Positions 45,015-53,223 of a stretch of 64,000 nt of DNA are shown in pieces; position 1 is the first letter of the stretch; every line of letters begins with the position of its first letter. The stretch spans positions 1 through 64,000 of the forward strand of contig NZ_SMAR01000001.1 in the NCBI RefSeq assembly GCF_004342225.1. Direction: 5' to 3'. A model generated the notes under the pieces. The model searched no databases. It was not told where the DNA came from and saw only the letters and a program-made list of their open reading frames with translations. The position numbers were made by a program, and so were the translations under genes. This stretch comes from Martelella mediterranea (GTDB lineage Bacteria; Pseudomonadota; Alphaproteobacteria; Rhizobiales; Rhizobiaceae).

Positions 45015-47027
45015 TCAGCGTGTTTTCGTTCCGAAATTCTCTGAGCTGTTTTCTGTGCTCCGGCGTTCTTTCAGGTAGTCAAAAAGCCAGGCGATTTCGG
45101 CTTCCACATCGCCAAACCGGTCATCCTTTTCACGTCCGCCAGCGTTGTGAAACGCGACAGAGCCGCCTTGCTCGTGCCCTGCCAGCCAGGCAAGCGCATT
45201 GGCGGCACGTTCGGCCCGCTTTGTATCCGGTGGCGGGTCTCCGAGGCTTCGCCCGCCGGCATAGGCCGCAATCCGGTCACAGAGCCGCTCGGCACCTGCA
45301 ACGGCAGGAAACCACGATGCCGCTTCACGTCCTGCCGGCGGTGGTTCCGCGACAAGTTTTTGCAGTTGCGTGCGAAGATCGGAAAGGCGGCGGTAAGCGG
45401 AAAACTCGCTGTCTACTGCGGTTTTCTGGAATGTGGCTATGGCCGCGTTTTCATCCGGCACAACGCTGGTTGCCGCTTTAAGAAATGTTCCGACAGCATC
45501 AATGGCGCGTCCGAAGGATGTATTCAGGTTGGTGCTCTGCGAACGCGGCCAGATCAGGTAGCCAAAAATGAGCGCGATGGCTGCGCCGATCAGTGTGTCA
45601 AAGAGCCGTTGTTCGGCATAATTCTCTGCAGCACCCGGCACAGCAAGAGCGATCATCAGCAGGATAACCGGCGTTAACAATGTCACCATAGCGGCATAAC
45701 TGCGCAGGCCTGCCCACGGGATAAAGGCGCAGAACAGCGTTATCAGGGCAACAATGCCGATATCCTGGTGAACCAGCATCATCACAAAGGCGGCGATGGC
45801 AACGCCCGCCAGCGTGCCGATGCTGCGGTGAATTGCGCGCACGAACACAGAGCCAAAATCCGGTTTCAGCACGATCGCGACCGTCATGGGTAGCCAGTAG
45901 GAGTGGTTGCCGCTGATAAACTGGCCAGCCACAACGGCAACACCCATTGAGACTGAAAGCCGAATGGCCGACTGGATGACCTCCTGCCCGAGAATCAGGC
46001 GCCTGCCAAGGGCTGTGAGCGTGGTTCTGGAAAAAACAGGTGCCCGCTTCTGTGCATCCTGCTCCGGCGGAGGCGTATCCGGGGCTTCTGACCAGATCGT
46101 GTCGACAAGCCGTCCGATAAGCCTGAAAATCTCGCTGTTGGCCGTCTGACATGCGCTGTCAGGTAAGTGGTACTTCACACCCTTGCTGTAGCACTCGGCG
46201 ATGGACTGAATCTGCTGTGCTGCAGTTTTGAGACTGTCACGGTCAGAGGTTGTCGCCATGATGGCCATGTTCAGTTGGTTGATGAGGCTCAGAATGTCGG
46301 CTGCGCGCAGACTGTACCGTGTTCTTGCGCGCCCATGGGTCCGTTTCTCGATCAAAGATGCATAGGCTGCTTTTGTCTGATCCGTGACAACCCTGCGCCG
46401 GGCCTCCAGTTCTGCACGTTTTTCCGGGTCGCGATTATCCGGCGGCTCTGTCGCCGCCATTGCCAGCGCCGATATGGCTTCAAGAAGCCGCGCGAGCATG
46501 CGGCGTTCAGGCCGGTCACGATCGATCAGCGCAGCCAACGCCAGCATGGCGACCACAAGCATCGTCCCTGAAAGAAAGTGCGCGATCATTATCCAGGGAG
46601 AGCCGATATGGGTGAAGTGCGATGTAACGACCGCCAGCACCAGCATGTTCATTGCCCCGGTGGAAAAAGCCGCTCCATATCCGCTAATCAGCCCGGAAAA
46701 CAGACCAAGAGCGGCAAGCATGACCAGTGTCATGACGCCATGACCGGCGACCGCCGGGCCTATGAGGCAGCCAAGCACGCCCACAGAGGTGGAGATGGCG
46801 ATTTGCCGAAAGCGTTCGCGATAGGGATCAAGACGCACTGTAACGGCTGTCAGAAAAGCCCCGAGCGCAACATAGATCAGTGCTGCGGGGTTTCCGGTCA
46901 ACACGCCGTAGAGCAGCGGCGCGCCAGTGCCAATTGCAAGGCGCAGCGAATGCCGCCACGGCTTATAGGGTGCGGGCTTGAGCAGAGCGAGATTGTGAAA
47001 CCATGCTCTGGCATCAACTGTCCGCAT
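45015..47027 (-). CDS. FUSC-family inner-membrane transporter
   Basis: 670-residue protein of the fusaric acid resistance/aromatic acid exporter group. Two hydrophobic blocks of about six helices each are separated by a cytoplasmic linker (about 175-360). The second block contains the FUSC motif AVVAGQFISGNHSYWLPMTV, then AIVLKPDFGSVFVRAIHRSI. The ATG at 47027 (MRTVDARAW) with AGGA just upstream is chosen; a TTG at 47045 lies inside that ribosome site. It converges with the AraC gene. The substrate could be an aromatic acid; nothing fixes it. Confidence 0.88.
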   Translation of the reverse strand: MRTVDARAWFHNLALLKPAPYKPWRHSLRLAIGTGAPLLYGVLTGNPAALIYVALGAFLTAVTVRLDPYRERFRQIAISTSVGVLGCLIGPAVAGHGVMTLVMLAALGLFSGLISGYGAAFSTGAMNMLVLAVVTSHFTHIGSPWIMIAHFLSGTMLVVAMLALAALIDRDRPERRMLARLLEAISALAMAATEPPDNRDPEKRAELEARRRVVTDQTKAAYASLIEKRTHGRARTRYSLRAADILSLINQLNMAIMATTSDRDSLKTAAQQIQSIAECYSKGVKYHLPDSACQTANSEIFRLIGRLVDTIWSEAPDTPPPEQDAQKRAPVFSRTTLTALGRRLILGQEVIQSAIRLSVSMGVAVVAGQFISGNHSYWLPMTVAIVLKPDFGSVFVRAIHRSIGTLAGVAIAAFVMMLVHQDIGIVALITLFCAFIPWAGLRSYAAMVTLLTPVILLMIALAVPGAAENYAEQRLFDTLIGAAIALIFGYLIWPRSQSTNLNTSFGRAIDAVGTFLKAATSVVPDENAAIATFQKTAVDSEFSAYRRLSDLRTQLQKLVAEPPPAGREAASWFPAVAGAERLCDRIAAYAGGRSLGDPPPDTKRAERAANALAWLAGHEQGGSVAFHNAGGREKDDRFGDVEAEIAWLFDYLKERRSTENSSENFGTKTR

Positions 47028-47159
47028 CTTGATCCTGCCCCTCAAATGTTTCGCAAAAGTGCCTCAAGAATGATCTAGCCATGTTCGCTGCCGGTGCACA
47101 AGATCGGCCTGTGGCTTTCCAGCACCTTGTAAGAGACGACTTAGGGCAGGGGACGGGAC

Positions 47160-47675
47160 TTAATCCTGTTTGATCTGATCAAGGCCTGACACAGCCTTTT
47201 CGCAGATTACGTCCAGCGTCGCATCAATATCGATGGTGATGACACCCGGTTCGCCGGTCGGTTCTTCAAGTGTCTCAAGCTGAGTTTTCAGCAGTGAAAG
47301 CGGCATGAAGTGCCCTTCGCGCTGGCCCATGCGTGTGTTCAAAAGTTCTGCGCTGCCTTTCAGGTAGATAAAGGCAAGAGGGCCGCCTGTCGTATCTCTT
47401 AAACGCTCCCGATAGGTTCTCTTCAAAGCTGAGCATGTGAGGACGACCGGGTTTTTGTTGATTTCCGCGTCATGCAGGACCCGGCCGATCTTATCGAGCC
47501 ATGGCCAGCGGTCTTCGTCATTCAGCGGAATGCCTCTGGTCATCTTATCGACATTGGCTTGCGGGTGCAGCTCGTCGCCCTCAACGAAGCGGTAGCCGCG
47601 CTTTTCCGAGACCGCGCGGGCAACGGAAGACTTTCCGCAACCGCTAACCCCCATAACGATGATGGCGTTGACCAT
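47160..47675 (-). CDS. gntK: Gluconokinase
   Basis: Phosphorylates D-gluconate to 6-phosphogluconate. 171 residues. P-loop GVSGCGKS at residues 9-16, followed by family stretches FVEGDELHPQANVDKMTRGI, PLNDEDRWPWLDKIG and CSALKRTYRERLR. GGAGGAG lies 9 bases before the ATG. About 60 bases upstream lies GGCAATCGTTTGCC, a LacI-type operator shape (see separate entry), suggesting control by a gluconate repressor. No gluconate transporter is adjacent. Confidence 0.93.
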   Translation of the reverse strand: MVNAIIVMGVSGCGKSSVARAVSEKRGYRFVEGDELHPQANVDKMTRGIPLNDEDRWPWLDKIGRVLHDAEINKNPVVLTCSALKRTYRERLRDTTGGPLAFIYLKGSAELLNTRMGQREGHFMPLSLLKTQLETLEEPTGEPGVITIDIDATLDVICEKAVSGLDQIKQD

Positions 47676-47732
47676 GTATTATGCTCCTCCGCATCCTGGT
47701 TTTTCGTTGTTGTGTCAGTCTCCCGGCCTACA

Positions 47733-47746
47733 GGCAATCGTTTGCC
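47733..47746. promoter_or_regulatory. LacI-family operator-like palindrome upstream of gntK
   Basis: GGCAATCGTTTGCC: 6 of 7 symmetric pairs match and the centre is CG, the hallmark of LacI/GalR operators. It lies 58 bases before the gntK start. Confidence 0.5.
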
Positions 47747-48176
47747 GGTTTCGATTTGCATTTAGTGCGGGAGACAAATTGAGCTTAAAGGCGAAATATA
47801 CTGTTCCGGCTGCATGAAGATCTGTGCGGTTATGGTTGGCGCATGAGCATATCTGTGCGGTGCCGGATCCATGTACTGACTGATTGCATGACCTCTGGCA
47901 TTCATCTGGATCATTACCCTGCGAGCCCAAAAATAACTCACCGCATTCGGGGCAGGTGTCGGTTTGTTCTGTCGAAAGCATTGTCCGTTTTCGATGAAGG
48001 ATGTCATCGCGGTCTTGTCTGTTTCGTGTTTGAAGAATGAGTTTTCAGGCGGGCTGCGCCGTCAGACACCGCAAAGTGGGGTTTGGCGTGAGTGCTTCTG
48101 CAAGGGCAGATTCAGGCCGCAGGTGGGGCTGAGTTGACGATTTGCCTGGTGATCTCTGCTGTCGATTTATTGTAAA

Positions 48177-48190
48177 AGGAAGCGTTTCCA
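48177..48190. promoter_or_regulatory. Orphan LacI-family operator-like palindrome
   Basis: AGGAAGCGTTTCCA, reverse TGGAAACGCTTCCT: a central CG with one mismatch, very close to the general LacI/GalR consensus. No gene starts within 300 bases on either side in a suitable direction. Confidence 0.5.
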
Positions 48191-48443
48191 AAAATAACAT
48201 ATAATATCATTCCGGCGCTAGCGCTGGCCAGCTTCATCCCACCTTTGATTTTTGGCATTATGGAGTTCTCATTCAAGTAGCTGTTAATATGTACAAATTT
48301 ATATCCATAGCGTTAGTGATCGATCTGCTTCGCTCACAAGAGTGACACCGGAGGAGCAAGATATCAAGGGTCTTCTTCTACTATTTGGAACCGATTCCAC
48401 ATTATTGAATGACTTCGTTCGAACGCATCGGTCATTCCTGCAA

Positions 48444-48473
48444 GAAAAACCCGGCATTCAAAAGAACACCGGG
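48444..48473 (-). terminator. Terminator of the amino-acid transporter operon
   Basis: On the minus strand CCCGG (complement of 48469-48473) pairs with CCGGG (48450-48454), followed by TTTTTC. It is about 30 bases after the aminotransferase stop. The stem is only 5 bp with a loop of 14, but the T-run supports it. Confidence 0.6.
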
Positions 48474-48503
48474 CAGATCAGGCGGGTGAGGATATGAATT
48501 GTA

Positions 48504-49739
48504 TCAGAGGATAAGGTCAAACGCGGCTGTCAGCCGATCGATTTCTTCAACCGTGTTGTAGTGCACCATGGATACGCGCAGAACGCCGCCATCTTCGGTC
48601 AGATCGAGATACTCGGCCAGTCGACGCGAATGGAAATCTCCGTGCCGTATGGCAATCCGGTGTTCATCTACTGCCTTGCAGATTTCGGTGGAATCGCGCC
48701 CGTCGAAGCGGAAAGCGATGGTGGGAACACGAATGGCACTGTCACTGACCGTGGTACCGATAACACGGCAATTGTTGCGTGCCCGCAGATAGCTCAGGAG
48801 GCGTTCTGAAAGCTCAGCCTCGTGCGCACTGATGGCTGCAAAAGCAGCTTCGATTTTTGCGCGTGTATCACCGGTTTCGCCGGCCTGTTCACCCAATGTA
48901 CTCAGATAGTCGACGATGCCGCAGGTCGCATAGGCCAGTTCATAGTTCGGGTTTCCCGGCTCCAGCTTTCCCGGCACTTTGTCCTTGCCGTAGAAGTAAT
49001 GGTAAAGCGTGTCGAGTTCTTCCAGAAGCTCGTGTTTGCCATACATCAGAGCATAATGTGGCCCGTAGACCTTGTAGAGACTGAAGACGTAGTAATCCGC
49101 ATCGAAGGCCTGAACGTCGACGGCGCGGTGCGGTGCATAGGCCACGGCATCCACGCAGATCAGCGCATCGCGCGCGTGCACGAAATCGGCAATTGCACGG
49201 ATGTTGTTCACAGAACCTAGAATATTGGAAACATGCGTGACGCAGACCATTTTTGTCCGTTCGCTCATCAGCGGGGCAAGGTCGTCCAGCTCAAGGTGAA
49301 GGGTCTCCTTGTTCAGCGGCCAGAACTTCACATTGACGCCGATGGCCTGCAGCCTATCCCATGGACCGATATTCGATTCATGATCGCTGTTGGTCACGAT
49401 GATTTCATCGCCGGGTTTAAGCTGGCTCTGCATCGCGCGTGCGAGGTTTTGCAGCAAAGCTGTCGATGAAGCGCCGAAGACGATTTCTTCCGGTCGTCTG
49501 GCATTGACCAGATGCATGGCCGCGGTTCTGGCTTCCATCAGTGCGGCGGCTGCAGACTTTGAGAGGTCATAAGAGCCGCCAATCTGGACGTTCTTCTCAA
49601 ATAAAAACGCGTTGATGCGCTCAACCGCACCTTTGAGGATCTGGGAGCCGCCGGCATTGTCAAACAGCGTCCAGCCCTGTTGAAGGCCGGGAAACTGGCT
49701 GCGTACAAACGCAAGGTCAAGGGAAGGGGTTTCGGTCAC
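48504..49739 (-). CDS. Class V aminotransferase, cysteine-desulfurase-like, lacking the catalytic Cys
   Basis: 411-residue fold-type I PLP enzyme of the VC1184-like subfamily related to SufS. The Schiff-base lysine is K223 in VFSLYKVYGPHYALMYGK, with NSDHESNIGPW and IRAIADFVHARDALICVDAV upstream. In true group II desulfurases a C-terminal GHHCAQP-like loop carries the reactive cysteine; here the matching place reads RHGDFHSRRL, with no Cys. The reaction is therefore likely not cysteine desulfuration by persulfide transfer, and may be another lyase, racemase or aminotransferase reaction. It is the last gene of an operon with a polar amino-acid ABC transporter (22 bases after the ATPase gene), so it probably acts on the imported compound. 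Confidence 0.85.
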   Translation of the reverse strand: MTETPSLDLAFVRSQFPGLQQGWTLFDNAGGSQILKGAVERINAFLFEKNVQIGGSYDLSKSAAAALMEARTAAMHLVNARRPEEIVFGASSTALLQNLARAMQSQLKPGDEIIVTNSDHESNIGPWDRLQAIGVNVKFWPLNKETLHLELDDLAPLMSERTKMVCVTHVSNILGSVNNIRAIADFVHARDALICVDAVAYAPHRAVDVQAFDADYYVFSLYKVYGPHYALMYGKHELLEELDTLYHYFYGKDKVPGKLEPGNPNYELAYATCGIVDYLSTLGEQAGETGDTRAKIEAAFAAISAHEAELSERLLSYLRARNNCRVIGTTVSDSAIRVPTIAFRFDGRDSTEICKAVDEHRIAIRHGDFHSRRLAEYLDLTEDGGVLRVSMVHYNTVEEIDRLTAAFDLIL

Positions 49740-49761
49740 GGCATCTGCCTCCGCTGGTCTG

Positions 49762-50514
49762 TCAATGATTGAGGACGGCGCGCAGAAAGCCGCGGGTCCG
49801 TTCTTCTTTTGGTGTATCGAAAATTTCGGCTGGTGTTCCCGCTTCGATTATGCGTCCGCCATCCATAAAGATCACGCGGTCAGCCACCTGCCGGGCAAAA
49901 CCCATTTCATGGGTGACGACGATCATGGTCACCCCGGTCCCGGCAAGATCCCGCATCACATCCAGCACCTCGCCGACCATTTCCGGATCAAGGGCCGAAG
50001 TCGGCTCATCAAACAGCATCACCCGCGGTTCCATGGCGAGTGCACGGGCTATGGCCACGCGCTGTTGCTGTCCGCCTGAAAGTTTGCTCGGATATTTATC
50101 CGCCTGCGCGACAATACCCACTCTGTCGAGCAGTTTAAGGGCCTGTTCGCGTGCCTTTGTCTCCGGTGTTTTGCGCACCCGCATCGGCGCCAGCATCACA
50201 TTGCGAACGACACTCATATGGGGAAACAGGTTGAAATTCTGAAATACCATACCGACTTCGGCGCGCACCTGTGCCAGTTCCGGACCACGCTGAACCGTCA
50301 GGCCGTCGATCTCAATGGTGCTGTTTTCAGAAAAATCCTCCAGCCGGTTGATGCAGCGGATCAACGTCGATTTGCCAGAGCCGGACGGGCCGACGACACA
50401 TACGACCTCACCTTCAGCGATATCGAGGTCGATGCCATGCAGAACTGTGAAGTCACCATATGCCTTGACGAGGTCACGAATGGTGATCAGCGAACGTTTT
50501 TTTTCTGCCATCAT
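49762..50514 (-). CDS. Polar amino-acid ABC transporter, ATP-binding subunit
   Basis: 250-residue ATPase of the PAAT (GlnQ/HisP) class. Walker [11 protein letters not shown]-loop [15 protein letters not shown], signature LSGGQQQR, Walker [13 protein letters not shown] and the H-loop VTHEMGF are all present. The GlnQ-type [17 protein letters not shown] is characteristic. The start overlaps the permease stop by one base (TAATG). The specificity comes from the binding protein. Confidence 0.95.
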   Translation of the reverse strand: MMAEKKRSLITIRDLVKAYGDFTVLHGIDLDIAEGEVVCVVGPSGSGKSTLIRCINRLEDFSENSTIEIDGLTVQRGPELAQVRAEVGMVFQNFNLFPHMSVVRNVMLAPMRVRKTPETKAREQALKLLDRVGIVAQADKYPSKLSGGQQQRVAIARALAMEPRVMLFDEPTSALDPEMVGEVLDVMRDLAGTGVTMIVVTHEMGFARQVADRVIFMDGGRIIEAGTPAEIFDTPKEERTRGFLRAVLNH

Positions 50515-51182
50515 TATCTCCCCTTGCTGTAGTGACGCTCAAGCCTGGAAACGACGGCAACCATCGGCCACAGCATGACGATATAGATAATCGCGGCACC
50601 GATCAGCGGTGTCGGGTTTGCAGAAAGAGCCTGAGCCTGGGTCGCCTGTTTGAGCAGGTCCGGCATGGCGACAACGGAGGCGAGCGCGGTATCTTTCAGC
50701 ACGTTGATGCAGTTGTTGGTGAGCGGGGGAATAACGATCCGGACGGCCTGCGGCAAAACGATGTCGACCATGGTGTACCGGTCGGAAAGCCCAAGGGCGG
50801 CAGAGGCTTCAAACTGGCCGCGCGGGATGGCTTCGATCCCGGCACGGAAGATTTCAGCCGTATAGGCAGCAGAAACCAGTGACAGGGCCGTTACCGCAGA
50901 GAGAAAGGCTGAAAGCCGTATGCCAACAAACGGAAGTGCGTAGTATACAACGATCAGCAGAACCAGCAGCGGGATTGAGCGGAAGATATCAATATAAAAA
51001 CGGATGAACAGTTTGATGGCCGCTGGCGCATAAAGTCTGGTGACGGCCAGAAACAGTCCGCCTGCAAGGCCAATCACGATGCTGGATATGCCGATTTCAA
51101 TGGTTACCAGCAAGCCGCGCAGAAGCTGCGGCAGACTGTCGAGGAAAACCCCGACGTTTAGAAATGTATTGATCAGATCCAT
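50514..51182 (-). CDS. Polar amino-acid ABC transporter, permease subunit
   Basis: 222-residue inner-membrane permease of the HisMQ/GlnP family from the start at 51182 ([10 protein letters not shown]); an upstream TTG at 51215 lies in a hairpin. About five helices. The EAA loop is in [20 protein letters not shown] and [21 protein letters not shown] single permease gene implies a homodimer. It is separated from the binding-protein gene by 87 bases holding a hairpin. Confidence 0.93.
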   Translation of the reverse strand: MDLINTFLNVGVFLDSLPQLLRGLLVTIEIGISSIVIGLAGGLFLAVTRLYAPAAIKLFIRFYIDIFRSIPLLVLLIVVYYALPFVGIRLSAFLSAVTALSLVSAAYTAEIFRAGIEAIPRGQFEASAALGLSDRYTMVDIVLPQAVRIVIPPLTNNCINVLKDTALASVVAMPDLLKQATQAQALSANPTPLIGAAIIYIVMLWPMVAVVSRLERHYSKGR

Positions 51183-51205
51183 GGGAAAGACACGGCTCCG
51201 GTGCC

Positions 51206-51240
51206 GGGTCAGCAAGGCCTGAATATCAGCCTGCTGACCC
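51206..51240 (-). promoter_or_regulatory. Hairpin between binding-protein and permease genes
   Basis: GGGTCAGCA (51206-51214) pairs with TGCTGACCC (51232-51240), with GGC/GCC extending inside. No T-run follows in the direction of transcription. Such hairpins after a binding-protein gene commonly protect its mRNA from 3' decay and give it higher expression than the downstream genes. Confidence 0.6.
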
Positions 51241-51269
51241 TGAAGCTTCAGAAAAACTGGTCGTAAAGT

Positions 51270-52058
51270 TTACTTGGCCGTTGGCATGTCCAGAACTTCA
51301 ACGGTGGAAGTCCCGGCCTCCGGGGCTGCGCCGAACCAGTTTTCATAGATTTCAGCCAGAGTTCCGTCTTCCTTCAACGTCGAGATGACATCGTTCACTT
51401 CGCTGGCCAGTGGCGCGCCTTTGTCGAACATGATCGAATATTTTTCACCGGTGGGAATGCGTTCGACGACATGCAGTGCTGGCTTGTCTTTTACATAGTA
51501 AAGAACGGCAGGAATGTCGGAGATATAGCCGTCAATGCGCCCGGCCTGCAGGTCGAGCATGGCCGGTGCCAGTCCTTCATAGCGGCGGATGTCGGAAAAG
51601 CCGTATTCATCCTTATTGGCTTCAGACCACATGTCACCGGTTGAGCCGGTATCAACACCGACGATCTTGCCCTTCATGTCTGAAAGGCCTTCAACACCGG
51701 ATGACGTCGCGGAAGACAAAGACTGGTCGCTGTCATAGTAGGGCTGGGCGAATGATACGGATTCCAGGCGCTTGTCGGTGATGGTGATTGAAGAGACGGC
51801 CATATCAATACGCCCGGACTGCACCGCCGGAAACAGGCCGTTAAAAGGCGTGTTGACAAATTCGACCGTCTTTCCCATGCGGTCAGCGATCTCTTCAACG
51901 AGGTCGACTTCAAAGCCGGTTACCTTGCCATCGGCGTCTTCAAATTCCCACGGAACATTGCCGATATTGGCTCCGACGGTCCAGTCGGCAGCGTGGGCGC
52001 TCAAGGCCATGAAAGAAGCAGCGGCCGAAAGAAGTGTGATTTTTAGAACATGTTTCAA
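51270..52058 (-). CDS. Polar amino-acid ABC transporter, substrate-binding protein
   Basis: 262-residue periplasmic binding protein of SBP family 3. The proposed start is TTG at 52058 (LKHVLKITLL read as Met), with AGGGGA about 6 bases upstream, giving a clean signal peptide (cleaved near AHAAD). The frame to 52208 has no ribosome site and no signal peptide at its N-terminus. Family marks are WEFEDADGKVTGFEVDLVEE, RIDMAVSSITITDKRLESVS and the final IYENWFG. The substrate cannot be named. The intergenic region upstream carries the palindromic operator at 52105 and the mosaic repeat at 52196. Confidence 0.9.
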   Translation of the reverse strand: MKHVLKITLLSAAASFMALSAHAADWTVGANIGNVPWEFEDADGKVTGFEVDLVEEIADRMGKTVEFVNTPFNGLFPAVQSGRIDMAVSSITITDKRLESVSFAQPYYDSDQSLSSATSSGVEGLSDMKGKIVGVDTGSTGDMWSEANKDEYGFSDIRRYEGLAPAMLDLQAGRIDGYISDIPAVLYYVKDKPALHVVERIPTGEKYSIMFDKGAPLASEVNDVISTLKEDGTLAEIYENWFGAAPEAGTSTVEVLDMPTAK

Positions 52059-52104
52059 TGTGGTTCCCCTTGTGTTTTTTTCAGAACTGGGACTAGATGG
52101 ACTG

Positions 52105-52135
52105 TCGGTCCAACTGGTCAGACCAGTTAGACCGA
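52105..52135. promoter_or_regulatory. 31-bp FadR-type palindromic operator
   Basis: Left arm TCGGTC-c-AACTGGTC, centre A at 52120, right arm GACCAGTT-a-GACCGA. All bases in the two arms are symmetrical apart from the single lower-case positions. The core AACTGGTC-n-GACCAGTT strongly resembles the binding site of FadR-subfamily GntR regulators (E. coli FadR: CTGGTC-n-GACC core). It lies 47 bases before the SBP start and 192 bases before the divergent GntR gene, so it probably controls the transporter and perhaps the regulator. Confidence 0.85.
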
Positions 52136-52195
52136 TGATGCACGGGTTTTTCCACTTTGCAAGTGCCATTGTGAAAAATACACTGAGGTGCGTTG

Positions 52196-52299
52196 GAGCG
52201 CCGTGCATCCATTCGGATGCACAAAGGACGCTTTAACCTATTGAATCTACGCATCGTGCCTTCCGAAAGTCGATTCCGATTTTCGGGCCGATGCTGTAG
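52196..52299. repeat. Mosaic intergenic repeat, copy B
   Basis: Second full copy of the element at 5027: GAGCGCC, hairpin GTGCATCC-ATTC-GGATGCAC, GGACGC, TCTACGCATCGTGC, then the CCGAAAGTCGATTCC/GATTTTCGGG module ending GATGCTGTAG. It differs from copy A at a few bases. It lies between the operator and the GntR gene. Confidence 0.8.
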
Positions 52300-52326
52300 C
52301 TCCAATCGGAGAGGGGACACGATTAC

Positions 52327-53016
52327 ATGCTGAATAAAACGCTTCTTCCGCACTCGGTTGCGCGGCAGCTGCAAGCCATGATTCAGACGGGCGATTGGAA
52401 GGAGGGGCAAAAGATTCCTTCACAGCGTGATCTGTCTCACACGTTCGGCATCAGCCGTGCATCCCTGCGCGAAGCATTGCTGACACTGGAATCGCTTGGT
52501 CTGGTGAAGACCGAACCCGGACGCGGAACATTTGTCACAAAACCGGGCAGCGTGGCGAAGGATGATGCCGGGAGCTGGCGCTATGCTGACAGCTATTCCG
52601 TGTTTGATGTGTTTCAGACCCGCGTGCTTCTTGAAGGGGAGATTGCCCGGCTGGCCGCTGGCCGCCTGACTCACTATCAGTTTGATGAGATGGAACAGGC
52701 CAATGTGGCGATGGAGGAAAGCTGGGCGAAGCAGGATCTTGTTGCCAATGTCGAGGCTGATCTTGCCTTTCACGCGACAATTGTTTCAGCATGTTCCAAT
52801 GCGGTTTTGCGTGATCTTTATGATGCTGTGCGGGACAAACTCACAGAAACACAGCGCCAGCCCATCCCCAGAACGGACCCTGAGCGCATGAAAGCCTCTG
52901 TTGGCGAGCACAGAAAGATTGTGGCGGCGCTGAGGGCAGGTGATGCAAAGGCTGCGAGAGAGGCCATGGAGGAGCACATTCGCAACACTGCGCAATGCGC
53001 CGGGCTTGAGCCATAA
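52327..53016 (+). CDS. GntR-family regulator, FadR subfamily (FCD domain)
   Basis: 229 residues. N-terminal winged HTH (about 8-70): GDWKEGQKIPSQRDLSHTFG and ISRASLREALLTLESLGLVK. C-terminal FCD all-helical ligand domain (about 85-215) with the metal/ligand positions in DLAFHATIVSACSNAVLRDL and VGEHRKIVAALRAGDAKAAR. FCD regulators usually respond to organic or amino acids and control the adjacent transport or catabolic genes. Here the divergent transporter operon and the FadR-type operator between them point to local control. GAGGGGA lies before the ATG. Confidence 0.92.
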   Translation: MLNKTLLPHSVARQLQAMIQTGDWKEGQKIPSQRDLSHTFGISRASLREALLTLESLGLVKTEPGRGTFVTKPGSVAKDDAGSWRYADSYSVFDVFQTRVLLEGEIARLAAGRLTHYQFDEMEQANVAMEESWAKQDLVANVEADLAFHATIVSACSNAVLRDLYDAVRDKLTETQRQPIPRTDPERMKASVGEHRKIVAALRAGDAKAAREAMEEHIRNTAQCAGLEP

Positions 53017-53223
53017 GGCATCTCCTGCCTGATGAGGGACAGCAACGCGTCGATGCGCCAGCGATAAAGCAGGCTATTGAGGCGCCACAACATCCGGCTT
53101 CGGCCAAATGATCCGAATCCGCGCGGCGGCGATCATCGGCCCCATCATATCAGAAGAGGATGGTGCCGATGCCGATCTTGGACACATCGAAGACGCAGAG
53201 AAACATGGCCGTTTGCCTTCAGA

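Larger units (their letters stand above)
47676..48503. other. Gene-poor 0.8-kb stretch with regulatory remnants
   Basis: Between gntK and the aminotransferase gene no protein-coding gene can be supported. A minus-strand frame at 47715-47981 (88 codons) has a CPECG motif but no ribosome site. Two LacI-operator-like palindromes (47733 and 48177), a GCGCTAGCGC palindrome near 48217 and a terminator at 48444-48473 are the only structured parts. It may be the scar of a lost sugar operon. Confidence 0.55.

Noticed and set aside
47715-47981. 88-codon minus-strand frame with a CPECG motif and several Cys
   Set aside because: No ribosome site, no second complete Cys pair, and no family recognised; kept only as a note in the gap entry.
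53017-53223. Short frames between the GntR gene and glyA, examined for a purU or transposase remnant
   Set aside because: No stretch gives a recognisable domain in any frame.
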